Assembly (NCBI GenBank): GCA_033763735.1
Contig: JANRJY010000122.1
Span: forward strand, 1-64,000
From: JANRJY01 sp033763735
GTDB taxonomy: Bacteria > Bacteroidota > Bacteroidia > Cytophagales > UBA9547
Direction: 5' to 3'
Length of the DNA: 64,000 bases
This document shows positions 50,425 to 60,179 of the stretch, one piece after another. Position 1 is the stretch's first letter. Every line of letters starts with the position of its first letter. The translations under genes and the position numbers were made by a program. Below the pieces are notes generated by a model. The model was not told the DNA's origin and searched no databases. It saw only the letters and a program-made list of their open reading frames with translations.

Positions 50425-52849
50425 AAAATTAATCTTGAAAAATTATATCATTGTTTTATTAATTACACTTTTTAACATACAAATTTCAACGGCCCAAAAT
50501 AAAAGTGGCGACAAAGAAAAAGTAATCAAAGAATTTGTTGAAAAGGGCAATTATTATCTCAACAATGAGGATTTCTATCTGGCCGAAAAAGAGTTCTACA
50601 AAGCTTTAAAACTGCGTCCTTCTGACCCTGATATCAATTATAGTTTTGCTGAAAGTTGCCGATATAATGGTGATTATGAAGATGCCGAAATTAGTTATGA
50701 AAACACTGTAAAAGTTGGAGGCAAGAAGTATCCTTATGCTCGATATTGGCTTGCAATGATGGAAAAACTGAATGGCAAATACTACGAATCCTCAAAAAAC
50801 TTTGAATATTTTTTTAAAAATCACCGTCCGAAAACCAATGATGACAGAGCTTATTTAAAAAGCGCATTTTTGGAACAAAAAGGATGCGAGTTTGCCATGG
50901 AACAAATCCGAAAACCAATCAAAGATATCAATCTAAGAGTAATTCCACCTCCGGTCAACTCAAGGAATACGGATTATGCACCATTGATATTTGGGCATGA
51001 TAGCCTAATTGTAATTACTTCAGCAAGAGCAGATGCTAAAGGCAAAGATTTGAATAACACCACCGGTGAAGCCCGATGTGATAACTTTCGATTTGAAAAA
51101 CAAAACGACCGATGGGTAAAAATAGAAGGTGATGATAATTTTCATGTGGTAAATTCATCGAAAGACGATGGTGCAGGTGAACTTTCAAAAGACAAATCAA
51201 AATATTACTATACCATTTGCGATCCGCAATGTGCAGTATATGTCTCCAAAAAAACAAATGGAAAATTTCAAAAACCTGAAAAATTGAATGAAAACATTAA
51301 TCCTATGGGCGTTTGGAATGCACAGCCCACCCTGAGTCCTACCATGGATACTATGCTTTTTGTGTCGCAACGTGAGGGTGGCAAAGGAATGCACGATATA
51401 TGGATGAGTGTGAATATAGATAAAACAGGCAAAAAAGAAGATTGGGATAAACCAACCAATGTAAAAATATTAAATACAGAAGGCATAGAACTTTCGCCTT
51501 TTTGGGATGATTCTACTAACCTAATTTACTTCGCTTCAAATGGTCAGATCGGTCTGGGTGGCTTGGATATATTCAAACTCTCAGAAGATCGGAAAAAAGT
51601 GGAAAATATGGGATTGCCTTATAATTCATCTCGCGATGATATGTATATGGTAATCGGCAAATCAAGGGGTTATTTGGTTACCAACAGACCTGGGGGCGTT
51701 GGGCTTACCGACATACTTATGTTTGACAGAAAACCTGTAGTATATAATTTGACAAAAGTAAAAAGAGGACTTTTTAAGGAAGGGGAAAAAGTAACTGCTT
51801 CAGGCAAAATTCAATTTTCAGGATTTAATGAAGCAATCGAAGGAGCGAAAATTTTTTTGAAAGATACCCTCGGAAACGTAATCGGAACTTCTTACTCAGA
51901 TGCATCGGGCAATTTTATATTTGAAAATATTCCCACAGACAAAGATTTGTTAGTAACGATGGATGAAAGCGATTCCCGAATGGAAATTACTATGTCCTTT
52001 TTGGTTGACAATCGGAATATAACTGCCAAAGTTTCAAAAGCAGGTATGAAATTATCTGAATATCAGTCGAATTCTGATTCGGTTATGAAAAAAATATTAG
52101 CCAAAACATCTTCAAAAAACATTTTACCTTTTGACAATATAATCCGTGCAGATGCTACCATCGCTTCTGCCGATAACGAAAAAACGGATTCAAAACTTTA
52201 TCTTAAAGACAAAAACTTAAAGGTGGTGCTTGAAAATATTTACTTCGATTTTAACAGCAAAGAAATAACTCCAGCCTATAAATTGTTACTCGATGATATT
52301 TATGACTACTTAATTAAAAACAAAAATATTAAAGTTGAAATTAAGGCATTCACTGATGGATTAGGAGGCGAAACATATAACAAAATATTGGCAGACCAAA
52401 GAGCGCAAGAATGTTTGGATTATTTAGTTAACAAAGGACTTGACAAAAAAATACTTAAAAAAGTGCCCATTGGACAATCCAACGCAATTGGAAATAACGA
52501 TTCGTATATTGGTCGTCAGTTGAACCGTAGAGTAGAATTTTCAGTCAACGGAGCAGATGAAGAATATGTGCCAAAAGCTATGGTATATATAGTTGAACCG
52601 CACATGACTATTTCACTCATTGCCAAAAAGTTTTCAATGACTCCTGAAGACCTAATGGCTCTTAACGGGATGACTACTCCTGATTTGAAAGCTTATGCTC
52701 CTTTAAGAGTAAAAAATATCGACAATCTTGCCGTAATTGACCCAAATACAATTATGAATATGAAATCAGGTCAAATGGAATTTCAATTTACAGGACAAGA
52801 TTTTGTACCAATGAGTTCAAGTGCTGTTAATATTCCCGGAATCAAGTAA
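50411..52849 (+). CDS. PorE-like protein: TPR, PD40, OmpA and LysM domains
   Basis: 812 residues. Signal peptide ending near ISTAQ; TPR region at ~30-170 (NYYLNNEDFYLAEKEFYKAL, LRPSDPDINYSF); PD40 repeats ~170-400 (GIELSPFWDDSTNLIYFASN); a carboxypeptidase-regulatory-like domain (SGKIQFSGFNEAIEGAKIFL); OmpA domain at ~605-715 (VVLENIYFDFNSKEITPAY; ...QLNRRVEFSVNG); then a LysM-like domain at ~725-770 (VYIVEPHMTISLIAKKF). This order, TPR-PD40-CRD-OmpA, is that of PorE, which connects the T9SS to peptidoglycan in Porphyromonas; the LysM extension is extra. Role in T9SS inferred. ATG at 50411 lies in the end of the upstream gene. Confidence 0.8.
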   Translation: MLIIRKLILKNYIIVLLITLFNIQISTAQNKSGDKEKVIKEFVEKGNYYLNNEDFYLAEKEFYKALKLRPSDPDINYSFAESCRYNGDYEDAEISYENTVKVGGKKYPYARYWLAMMEKLNGKYYESSKNFEYFFKNHRPKTNDDRAYLKSAFLEQKGCEFAMEQIRKPIKDINLRVIPPPVNSRNTDYAPLIFGHDSLIVITSARADAKGKDLNNTTGEARCDNFRFEKQNDRWVKIEGDDNFHVVNSSKDDGAGELSKDKSKYYYTICDPQCAVYVSKKTNGKFQKPEKLNENINPMGVWNAQPTLSPTMDTMLFVSQREGGKGMHDIWMSVNIDKTGKKEDWDKPTNVKILNTEGIELSPFWDDSTNLIYFASNGQIGLGGLDIFKLSEDRKKVENMGLPYNSSRDDMYMVIGKSRGYLVTNRPGGVGLTDILMFDRKPVVYNLTKVKRGLFKEGEKVTASGKIQFSGFNEAIEGAKIFLKDTLGNVIGTSYSDASGNFIFENIPTDKDLLVTMDESDSRMEITMSFLVDNRNITAKVSKAGMKLSEYQSNSDSVMKKILAKTSSKNILPFDNIIRADATIASADNEKTDSKLYLKDKNLKVVLENIYFDFNSKEITPAYKLLLDDIYDYLIKNKNIKVEIKAFTDGLGGETYNKILADQRAQECLDYLVNKGLDKKILKKVPIGQSNAIGNNDSYIGRQLNRRVEFSVNGADEEYVPKAMVYIVEPHMTISLIAKKFSMTPEDLMALNGMTTPDLKAYAPLRVKNIDNLAVIDPNTIMNMKSGQMEFQFTGQDFVPMSSSAVNIPGIK

Positions 52850-53263
52850 TTAACTTACCAACAATTCTTTTGAAATTAATTTTTGAAAAATTTCCATATC
52901 GATGGGTTTCTGCAAATAGTATGAAACTACCGGAAACGAATGTGAACGTTTAATGTCTCCATCAAAAACGGAACTTGTTAATAAATACAAGGTAATTTCC
53001 TTTTTAAAGTCTTCTTTAATAATGTTATACGACTCCAAAAACATCCATCCATTCATAAGTGGCATATTCAAGTCCAGGAGAACTAAATCAGGCAATATCT
53101 CTGTATTTTTTGCATTCAATTCCAAATATTCTATCGCTTTCAATGGATTCTGAAATGAAGAAATAATCATATTTGGATATACACTTTGAATAAGTTTTTT
53201 TGTGATAAAGATTGAATCCTCTTCATCGTCAACTAACAATATATGATTTATATTCTGATTCAC
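52850..53263 (-). CDS. Single-domain response regulator
   Basis: 137-residue CheY-like receiver with acidic pocket residues Asp12-Asp13, phosphoacceptor Asp64 (LVLLDLNMPLMNGW), threonine (LYLLTSS) and lysine (YYLQKPID). No output domain. Convergent with the PorE-like gene (adjacent stops at 52849/52850). A histidine kinase gene lies 3.4 kb away; no evidence of pairing from the sequence. Confidence 0.93.
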   Translation of the reverse strand: MNQNINHILLVDDEEDSIFITKKLIQSVYPNMIISSFQNPLKAIEYLELNAKNTEILPDLVLLDLNMPLMNGWMFLESYNIIKEDFKKEITLYLLTSSVFDGDIKRSHSFPVVSYYLQKPIDMEIFQKLISKELLVS

Positions 53264-53390
53264 ACTTTAGATTTTTGGAGTTATACTATATTGAAATTAA
53301 AAAGTTTTATTTCTTATAAAAGTTTGTTGAAGAAAGCAGTAATTTAAAGTTTGTTTTTGAACAAATTATTTGATTTAATTTACAATTATT

Positions 53391-53702
53391 ATGGAAAACA
53401 AGTTCGTTCACATCGTTAATTTTTGGCTTAAACCCAACCTTTCTCCTTCAGAAATAAATGCCTTTGAGGCTGGCGTTAAATCATTGGAAAAAATAGATTC
53501 ATTGATATATTATAACTTAGGAAAACCTGCATCAACCGACCGACCCGTTATTGACAGAAGCTATAGTTATTGTTTATTAACCGTTTTCAAAGACTTAGCA
53601 GGGCACGATGTATATCAAGAACATCCAATACATTTGGCATTTGTTGATAGTTGCAAAAAATATTGGGATAAGGTTTTGATTTATGATTCTGAAACTGTTT
53701 GA
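53391..53702 (+). CDS. Dabb-family (stress-responsive alpha-beta barrel) protein
   Basis: 103-residue protein with the ferredoxin-like Dabb pattern: KFVHIVNFWLKPNLSPSEI and a repeated strand-helix core, LLTVFKDLAGHDVYQEHPIH ending in VDSCKKYWDKVLIYD. The HPxHxxFV motif is typical. Function unknown, likely cytoplasmic dimer. 55 bases upstream of the FAD/Fe-S enzyme gene, same strand. Confidence 0.9.
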   Translation: MENKFVHIVNFWLKPNLSPSEINAFEAGVKSLEKIDSLIYYNLGKPASTDRPVIDRSYSYCLLTVFKDLAGHDVYQEHPIHLAFVDSCKKYWDKVLIYDSETV

Positions 53703-53742
53703 CAAATATTTCATCTTGTAATTACAAGTTGGTTTTTTGTTT

Positions 53743-53750
53743 TAATTTTG
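53743..53750 (+). promoter_or_regulatory. Candidate TAnnTTTG (-7) box
   Basis: TAATTTTG ends 7 bases before the ATG at 53758. A TTG lies 24 bases further upstream (53716-53718), slightly outside the usual spacing. Would give an almost leaderless transcript. Confidence 0.3.
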
Positions 53751-53757
53751 TTTCCGT

Positions 53758-56574
53758 ATGAAAGATATTGAGAAAGAATTAACATCTATTTTACCAACTT
53801 CAAGAATCAAATGCAGGCTCATTGATTTAGTTGCTTATGCTTCCGATGCTGGATTTTATCACTTGATCCCAAAGGCGGTAGTGCAGCCCAACTCTACGGA
53901 TGAAATCAAATCCTTATTTGACTTTTGTAACAGAAAAAATATTCCATTAACCTTTCGTACAGGAGGCACCAGTTTATCAGGTCAATCGATTACAGATGGT
54001 ATATTGGTTGATTTGAGCCAATATTGGCGTAAATTGGAAATTCAAAACAATGGAGATTCCATACTTTTTCAGCCTGGGGTAATTGGCTCTGTAGCTAATG
54101 CCCATTTAAAAAAATACAAAAGAAAAATAGGTCCAGATCCATCAAGCATTGCTTCAGCCATGATGGGAGGTATACTCTCCAATAACTCCAGTGGCATGTG
54201 TTGTGGGGTAACTATGAATGCATATCACACCCTACAATTTATAGAATTTGTTTTACCAAACAGTAAATCATACAACACATCCATAATAGCTGACTATCAA
54301 CGATTTGAGTCTGAAAACAATGATTTATTTTATGGAATAATTGAACTTAAAAATAAAATAGAAAGTAATGAATTGCTGCTTTCAAAAATCAGAAATAAAT
54401 ACCTGACAAAGAATACAGTAGGTTATGCACTCAATGCATTTATTGATTACAAACATCCCTTAGATATTTTTGCGCATTTACTCATTGGAGCGGAAGGCAC
54501 TTTGGCTTTTATAGCTGAAGCTTCACTGCATACCGTGCCCGATTATCCATTCAAATCAACCGCTTTTCTATATTTCCCCGATATTTTTTCCGCTTGTGAT
54601 GCTATTATTCCATTGAAAGAATCAGGAGTAAATGCCTTGGAACTTATGGATTATGCTTCACTTAAATCAATTGAAAATATTAAGGGGGTTCCGGAAATAA
54701 TAAAATCACTGCCTGTTGGGTCCGCAGCTTTGCTCATTGAATATCAGGAGGAAACCTCACATAAAGTTGCATTAAAAGTGCATGAATTTGAAGCAATTAC
54801 GACTCAGTTGAAACTTTTAGAAAGGCCTGAATTAACAACAGATCCATACAAACAAGCATTTTATTGGAAGCTCCGCAAAGGTATGTTTCCTTCGGTTGGG
54901 GCCGTTCGCAAACAAGGAACTACTGTAATACTGGAAGATATTGCATTTCCGGTAAATGTGCTTGGTAAAGCAATTTATGATTTACAAAAATTGTTTGTGC
55001 AATTTGAATATAACAATGCCATTATATTCGGCCATGCCAAAGATGGTAATATACATTTTGTTGTAACACAGGCATTTGATTCAGAATCTGAAATCAAAAG
55101 GTATAGTGATTTTCTTAATGAGGTAGTGCATTTGGTGGTTAACAATTATAATGGAACACTTAAGGCAGAACATGGAACCGGAAGAAATATGGCTCCTTTT
55201 GTGGAAACAGAATGGGGCAAAGAAGCTTATGAAATTATGGTTCAATTAAAAAAAATGGTTGATCCGGGAAATATTTTGAATCCGAATGTGATAATTAGTG
55301 AAGACGAAAAAATACACCTTAAAAATCTGAAACACTTACCGGTAGTTGAATCAGAGGTGGACAAATGTATTGAATGCGGTTATTGTGAACAAAAATGTCC
55401 GAGTCGTGATTTAACATTAACACCTCGAAGAAGAATTGTGGTAAGAAGGGCTTTGGCTGATTTGAAAGCTACGAATAAAAATGATGATTATAAAGTTTTG
55501 TTAGACCAATACCAATATGATGGATTGGACACTTGTGCTGTAGATGGAATGTGCGCAACTGACTGCCCAGTGGACATCAACACTGGTGACTTGGTAAAAA
55601 GACTAAGAAGTGAAAATCACTCAAATTCAGCCAATTGGATAGCACTGGTACTTTCCAAAAATTTCTTAATAGTAGAAAAAATCGTCCAATTTGCAGTTGG
55701 ATTTGGATATATTCTAAATCAAATTTTGGGCAAAAATTTCATGATTATTTTAACTAAATCTATTAAAAATCTAATCCCAACTTTCCCTCTTTGGAGCAAC
55801 CAAATTATTCCTACAAAAAAAATACAGTCTCATACCAACAATTCTCAAAATCAAAAAATAATATATTTTCCTACATGTATCAACAGGGTAATGGGTGGAA
55901 GTGAAAATGGAAAGAAAAACATAATTGAAACGCTAATAAGTGTTTCTGCAAAAGCAAAGGTTGATTTATTTATACCCAAAAATATATCCGGAAATTGTTG
56001 CGGGCAGCCATTTTCGTCTAAAGGATTTAAGACTGCTTATATTCAAAGTGCCAATGAATTTGTGGCTCAAGCTTGGAAGTGGTCACAAGAAGGAAGTTTT
56101 CCTGTAATGGTGGATATCTCATCTTGTACACATACCATAAAACATTCATATTCCGTACTTTCTGATGAAAATAAAATGAAATTCAACAAGTTGAAAATTA
56201 TGGATTCAGTTGATTATTTGCATGAATACATTATTCCAAATATTCAAATTAAATCAAAAAAGGAAAATATTGCTTTGCATCCGGTGTGTTCGCTCCACAA
56301 GTTGGGGAACTATAACCAATTTGTGACCATTGCAAATAATTTGGCAAAAGAAGTAACCATTCCAATCAATGGAGGCTGTTGTGGCATGGCAGGCGATAGA
56401 GGATTTTTGTTTCCCGAACTTACGCATTCTGCAATCAAAATGGAGGCAAACGATCTTCAAAATACACCTTATGAAGGATATTATTCTTCTTCCAAAACAT
56501 GTGAAATGAGTCTCTCAGATATTGTTGGAAAAAATTATGAATCTATCGCATATTTAATTGATGAATTAACATAA
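53758..56574 (+). CDS. FAD-binding and Fe-S oxidoreductase, D-lactate dehydrogenase/GlcD-like (Dld-II type)
   Basis: 938 residues. N-terminal FAD_binding_4 (PCMH) domain: AVVQPNSTDEIKSLFDFC, LTFRTGGTSLSGQS (FAD loop), GAEGTLAFIAEASL; C-terminal FAD-oxidase domain with FGHAKDGNIHFVVTQ and KAEHGTGRNMAPFV. Two 4Fe-4S clusters: CIECGYCEQKCPS and CAVDGMCATDCP. C-terminal CCG domains: YFPTCINRVMG, NCCGQPF, GGCCGMAGDRG. This layout is that of single-polypeptide D-2-hydroxy-acid dehydrogenases (D-lactate, YdiJ-like). Likely membrane-associated electron transfer; acceptor unknown. Start fits after the Dabb gene with 55 bases. Confidence 0.85.
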   Translation: MKDIEKELTSILPTSRIKCRLIDLVAYASDAGFYHLIPKAVVQPNSTDEIKSLFDFCNRKNIPLTFRTGGTSLSGQSITDGILVDLSQYWRKLEIQNNGDSILFQPGVIGSVANAHLKKYKRKIGPDPSSIASAMMGGILSNNSSGMCCGVTMNAYHTLQFIEFVLPNSKSYNTSIIADYQRFESENNDLFYGIIELKNKIESNELLLSKIRNKYLTKNTVGYALNAFIDYKHPLDIFAHLLIGAEGTLAFIAEASLHTVPDYPFKSTAFLYFPDIFSACDAIIPLKESGVNALELMDYASLKSIENIKGVPEIIKSLPVGSAALLIEYQEETSHKVALKVHEFEAITTQLKLLERPELTTDPYKQAFYWKLRKGMFPSVGAVRKQGTTVILEDIAFPVNVLGKAIYDLQKLFVQFEYNNAIIFGHAKDGNIHFVVTQAFDSESEIKRYSDFLNEVVHLVVNNYNGTLKAEHGTGRNMAPFVETEWGKEAYEIMVQLKKMVDPGNILNPNVIISEDEKIHLKNLKHLPVVESEVDKCIECGYCEQKCPSRDLTLTPRRRIVVRRALADLKATNKNDDYKVLLDQYQYDGLDTCAVDGMCATDCPVDINTGDLVKRLRSENHSNSANWIALVLSKNFLIVEKIVQFAVGFGYILNQILGKNFMIILTKSIKNLIPTFPLWSNQIIPTKKIQSHTNNSQNQKIIYFPTCINRVMGGSENGKKNIIETLISVSAKAKVDLFIPKNISGNCCGQPFSSKGFKTAYIQSANEFVAQAWKWSQEGSFPVMVDISSCTHTIKHSYSVLSDENKMKFNKLKIMDSVDYLHEYIIPNIQIKSKKENIALHPVCSLHKLGNYNQFVTIANNLAKEVTIPINGGCCGMAGDRGFLFPELTHSAIKMEANDLQNTPYEGYYSSSKTCEMSLSDIVGKNYESIAYLIDELT

Positions 56575-56672
56575 ATTTTATATTTGAAGACTTAATATTA
56601 CACTTCAAATAATTAGTTTCGCACTCCAAAATCAACCTAATGTATCATCAATCGTAAACCACCTGAACTATT

Positions 56673-58076
56673 ATGAAATTTAATCTTCAATTGAAGATTG
56701 CCATTGGTTCAGTGTTGATGATCATTACTCTGGCAATTCTCTCTTATCAATATTATCGAACTTTAGAACAGCTCATTGTATCCCACTTAAGGTCAGAGAG
56801 TTCGCTCCGAATTTCCAAAAATCTGGAGGCAATGCATTTGTTACTTAAGGATAGTGAAACAGCCCACCGCGACTATTTGATTACAGGAAAGGAAAATTAC
56901 CTTAACCCTTATTATCATACGATATTTCAATTAGAAAATTTAATAAAAAATTTTGAAAAAACGATTCATGCCGATTCAGTAGAAATAGCCCAAGCAAATA
57001 TGTTTGACAAAGTAAAACCTTTGCTAAATCAAAGAATAAATGAGCAAAGACGTGCAATAATGTTAAAACGTAAAAATGAAGTTAATATATTACTAGATAG
57101 CATTGACTCTGATTTGAAACGCGAAGAGCTCAACCAAATATCTGATATTATTAAGAAGATGGAATTGGACGAAGAGCGTCACTTACAACAACTTACAGTT
57201 GAAGAAGCAGAATTTTCCAAATATTTGATAAAACTGGTGCCCATACTTACTATTATTTTTAGTCTACTTATTATCGGTGGTGCAATTGTTTTGATATTGG
57301 ATGTATCCGAACGACAAAAACTACAATTAGATTTGGCACTTACTAATCATAAACTAAGAGCGAGCATTGATGCACTTGATGCTTCAAACAAAGAGTTGGT
57401 ATCGATTAACAATAGTTTAGAATCATTTTCTTCAACAGTTTCACACGATTTGCGTTCACCTGCCAATCAACAAGCGGCACTGATTGAATTACTTTTGTTA
57501 AAAGAAGGCCCTAAAATAAGCGAAGAGGGTAAGGTATATTTACAAAAAATAAAAATCTCTGCTTCTCGAATGAAACAGCTTATTTCTGACTTATTGCAGT
57601 TCAGCAGATTGGGAAAAAAAGAAATAACTACCACAGAAGTTGATCTGAATGAAATTGTAAAAGAAATTGTTGATCATCACAAAGCACAGAATTCAAAATT
57701 GTACAAAGTAACAGTTTCGCCTTTGCCCATAGTTAAGGCAGACAAGGGATTGATTAATCAAGTTTGGGAAAATTTAATTTCAAATGCATTTAAATATTCA
57801 TCAAAAGTTCCAACCCCCGAAATCATTATCAATTACGAAAGTCAAAAGAATGAATTTGTATTTGGAATTAAAGACAATGGAGATGGATTTGATATGTCTA
57901 AAGCAACCAATCTATTTAAAGTATTCAATAGAATGCATCGTTCCGATGAATTCGAGGGAACCGGTGTGGGATTATCAATTGTTCAAAAAATTGTGGAAAA
58001 GCATGGAGGCAAAATATGGGCACAATCTGAACCTAAAAAAGGAGCCAGATTTTATTTTACATTGCCAAAAGGTTAA
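56673..58076 (+). CDS. Membrane-bound histidine kinase with CHASE3 sensor
   Basis: 467 residues. Helix 1 at ~7-24, periplasmic CHASE3-like helical domain at ~30-185 (DSETAHRDYLITGKENYLNP), helix 2 at ~186-209, HisKA with phosphoacceptor His258 (VSHDLRSPAN) and HATPase_c with N-box VWENLISNAFKYS, G1 DNGDGFDM, F-box VFNRMHR and G2 GTGVGLSIVQKI. Complete kinase. A receiver-only regulator is 3.4 kb away. 99 bases after the FAD/Fe-S gene, same strand. Signal unknown. Confidence 0.93.
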   Translation: MKFNLQLKIAIGSVLMIITLAILSYQYYRTLEQLIVSHLRSESSLRISKNLEAMHLLLKDSETAHRDYLITGKENYLNPYYHTIFQLENLIKNFEKTIHADSVEIAQANMFDKVKPLLNQRINEQRRAIMLKRKNEVNILLDSIDSDLKREELNQISDIIKKMELDEERHLQQLTVEEAEFSKYLIKLVPILTIIFSLLIIGGAIVLILDVSERQKLQLDLALTNHKLRASIDALDASNKELVSINNSLESFSSTVSHDLRSPANQQAALIELLLLKEGPKISEEGKVYLQKIKISASRMKQLISDLLQFSRLGKKEITTTEVDLNEIVKEIVDHHKAQNSKLYKVTVSPLPIVKADKGLINQVWENLISNAFKYSSKVPTPEIIINYESQKNEFVFGIKDNGDGFDMSKATNLFKVFNRMHRSDEFEGTGVGLSIVQKIVEKHGGKIWAQSEPKKGARFYFTLPKG

Positions 58077-58175
58077 GAAATGCATATTTTTTATTTTTTT
58101 TTGAGAATCAAAAACTAAGTTTACGAATTAATTGTTATTAAAGCAATATTAACAAATCTTAACCATTCATATATT

Positions 58176-58805
58176 ATGTCATTAGTAGGAAAAAAAGCAC
58201 CAAATTTTAAAGCAACTGCATTAGTTAACGGATACGAAATGGTCGAAAACTTCTCCTTAGAGCAGTATTTGGGAAAAAAATATGTATGTTTTTTCTTTTA
58301 CCCAAAGGATTTTACGTTTGTATGCCCTACCGAAATTCATGCCTTTCAAAAATTAAGTTCGGAATTTGAAAAAAGAAATTGCGCTATTGTTGGCTGTTCC
58401 ACTGATACCGAAAACTCACATTTGGCATGGCTCACACAACCTAAAAATAAAGGTGGAATTGAAGGAGTTAAATATCCATTAGTTGCTGATACTTCCAAAA
58501 CCATTGCCACTAATTATGGTGTGTTAGGTGGAAATTATGCTTATGATGATGAAGGAAATATGATTTTTGAAGGGGCACCTATAGCATTCAGGGGGACCTT
58601 TTTAATAAACAAAGAAGGAATCGTAATGCATGAAACCATCAACTATTTCCCTATTGGAAGAAACGTAGATGAAACTATTCGTACTTTAGATGCTATAATT
58701 CATCACGACAAGTTTGGCGAAGTTTGCCCTGCTAATTGGGAAGAAGGTGGAGAAGCCATGAAAGAAACGGTTTCAAGCGTATCGGAATATTTGGCAAAAC
58801 ATTAA
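58176..58805 (+). CDS. 2-Cys peroxiredoxin
   Basis: 209 residues of the AhpC/Prx1-type family: peroxidatic Cys50 in FTFVCPTEIHAF, resolving Cys184 in EVCPANWEEG, plus the GTFLINKEG strand. Reduces H2O2 and organic peroxides using thioredoxin-like or AhpF-like donors (not in window). Shares a bidirectional terminator with the superoxide dismutase gene that faces it, so the two form an antioxidant pair. Confidence 0.95.
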   Translation: MSLVGKKAPNFKATALVNGYEMVENFSLEQYLGKKYVCFFFYPKDFTFVCPTEIHAFQKLSSEFEKRNCAIVGCSTDTENSHLAWLTQPKNKGGIEGVKYPLVADTSKTIATNYGVLGGNYAYDDEGNMIFEGAPIAFRGTFLINKEGIVMHETINYFPIGRNVDETIRTLDAIIHHDKFGEVCPANWEEGGEAMKETVSSVSEYLAKH

Positions 58806-58827
58806 AATTTGAGATTTAATTATAAAT

Positions 58828-58861
58828 AAAAAAAGTCTCGTTTCTCAACGAGACTTTTTTT
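58828..58861. terminator. Bidirectional intrinsic terminator between peroxiredoxin and sodA
   Basis: Perfect 15-base stem: arms 58828-58842 and 58847-58861 with a 4-base TCTC loop. Seven A and T at the ends serve both strands. Located 22 bases after the peroxiredoxin stop and 20 before the sodA stop. Confidence 0.93.
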
Positions 58862-58880
58862 ATTTAATCATTATTTGAAA

Positions 58881-59486
58881 TTACTTAGCTGATTTATACA
58901 ATTCAGCAACTTTAGTCCAATTTACAACATTCCAAAAAGCTGCAATGTAATCCGGACGTTTGTTTTGATATTTTAAATAATAGGCATGTTCCCAAACATC
59001 CAATCCCAAAATAGGAGTACCTTTAACTTCTGCAATGTCCATAATTGGGTTATCTTGATTTGGAGTGGATGTTATGGCAAGTTCACCATTTGCCACTATG
59101 AGCCAGGCCCATCCTGAACCAAAACGACCTACACCTGCTTTTGCAAATTCTTCTTTAAAAGAATCAAAGCTGCCAAATTTTTTGTCAATAGCTGTAGCTA
59201 AATCTCCGGTTGGTTTACCTCCGGCATTAGGTGCCATTATTGTCCAAAAAAATGAATGGTTATAATGACCACCACCATTGTTACGCACAGGTGCAGGATA
59301 CTTGCTGATATTTTTGCAAATGTCTTCAATCGAGAGGTTTTCTTCAGGTTTTCCGGCAACGGCATTGTTCAAATTTGTAACATAAGCATTGTGATGGCGA
59401 CCGTGGTGGATTTCCATTGTCATTTTGTCGATATGGGGTTCCAATGCATCTACAGCATATGGTAACGAAGGGAGTGTAAAAGCCAT
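58881..59486 (-). CDS. sodA: Superoxide dismutase (Fe/Mn family)
   Basis: 201 residues, cytoplasmic. Metal ligands His27, His77 (HYNHSFFW), Asp163 and His167 (DVWEHAYYLKYQNKR). The active-site region NNGGGHYNH and TPNQDNP resembles the Mn-type arrangement, so Mn or cambialistic use is likelier than strict Fe (inference). Terminator shared with peroxiredoxin. Promoter upstream has a TAnnTTTG box. Confidence 0.94.
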   Translation of the reverse strand: MAFTLPSLPYAVDALEPHIDKMTMEIHHGRHHNAYVTNLNNAVAGKPEENLSIEDICKNISKYPAPVRNNGGGHYNHSFFWTIMAPNAGGKPTGDLATAIDKKFGSFDSFKEEFAKAGVGRFGSGWAWLIVANGELAITSTPNQDNPIMDIAEVKGTPILGLDVWEHAYYLKYQNKRPDYIAAFWNVVNWTKVAELYKSAK

Positions 59487-59532
59487 AATTATTTGTTTTT
59501 GGTTTTAAGTTTAATACTAGTTAATAACACAA

Positions 59533-59566
59533 CAAAGTTATTTTTAATTCATTACAAATTTCACAA
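59533..59566 (-). promoter_or_regulatory. Candidate sodA promoter (TTG-N23-TAnnTTTG)
   Basis: On the minus strand TAACTTTG (59540-59533) matches TAnnTTTG; a TTG at 59566-59564 precedes it with 23 bases between. It would give a leader of about 40-46 bases to the sodA ATG. The best-formed promoter found here. Confidence 0.4.
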
Positions 59567-59606
59567 AAATAAAAACTAACTGTCAATGAATATACTGAAA
59601 AATATA

Positions 59607-60179
59607 TTACTTGATTTTAAGTTTTTCTAAAATATACTTTTCTACTCCTTCGTGTACTAGGTATTTTATAGATTTATTGTATTTGATATTTTCTCGAATG
59701 TAAGTTGAAGAAATGTCCAACAAGGGGCAATTAAATATATGTACCCTGGGATGTATTTTAAGCTGGGTGTTAGGAGTATAAGGGCGAGGATAAACCAATA
59801 CTTCAAAATTTTCAAATATTTCGTTATAATCTTTCCACTGATCAAATTTTACAAGATTATCTTCTCCTATAACCAAATAAAAAATATGCTCAGGGTATGT
59901 ATTTTTCATATACATGAGTGTGTCAATTGAATAATTTGGTTTTGGAAGATTAAACTCAATGTCGCTGCTTTTCAACCTGGGGTTATTGGCAATGGCGAGG
60001 TTTACCATTTTAAGCCTTTCATTTTCATCAAGCAACTCTTTTTTGTTTTTGAAAGGATTTAGAGGAGTTACAACCAACCATACTTCGTCAAGATTTGCCA
60101 AATCAACCATGGTGTTGGCGATTATTAAATGCCCAATATGAATAGGATTAAATGAGCCAAATAGGAGTCCTATTTTCAT
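59607..60179 (-). CDS. nadD: Nicotinate-nucleotide adenylyltransferase
   Basis: Joins NaMN and ATP in NAD synthesis. 190 residues with GSFNPIHIGH (HxGH, residues 14-17), the VVTPLNPFKNKKELL region, and the ISSTYIRENI motif near the end. Start ATG overlaps the gmk stop (ATGA), so it is coupled to gmk. Confidence 0.96.
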   Translation of the reverse strand: MKIGLLFGSFNPIHIGHLIIANTMVDLANLDEVWLVVTPLNPFKNKKELLDENERLKMVNLAIANNPRLKSSDIEFNLPKPNYSIDTLMYMKNTYPEHIFYLVIGEDNLVKFDQWKDYNEIFENFEVLVYPRPYTPNTQLKIHPRVHIFNCPLLDISSTYIRENIKYNKSIKYLVHEGVEKYILEKLKIK

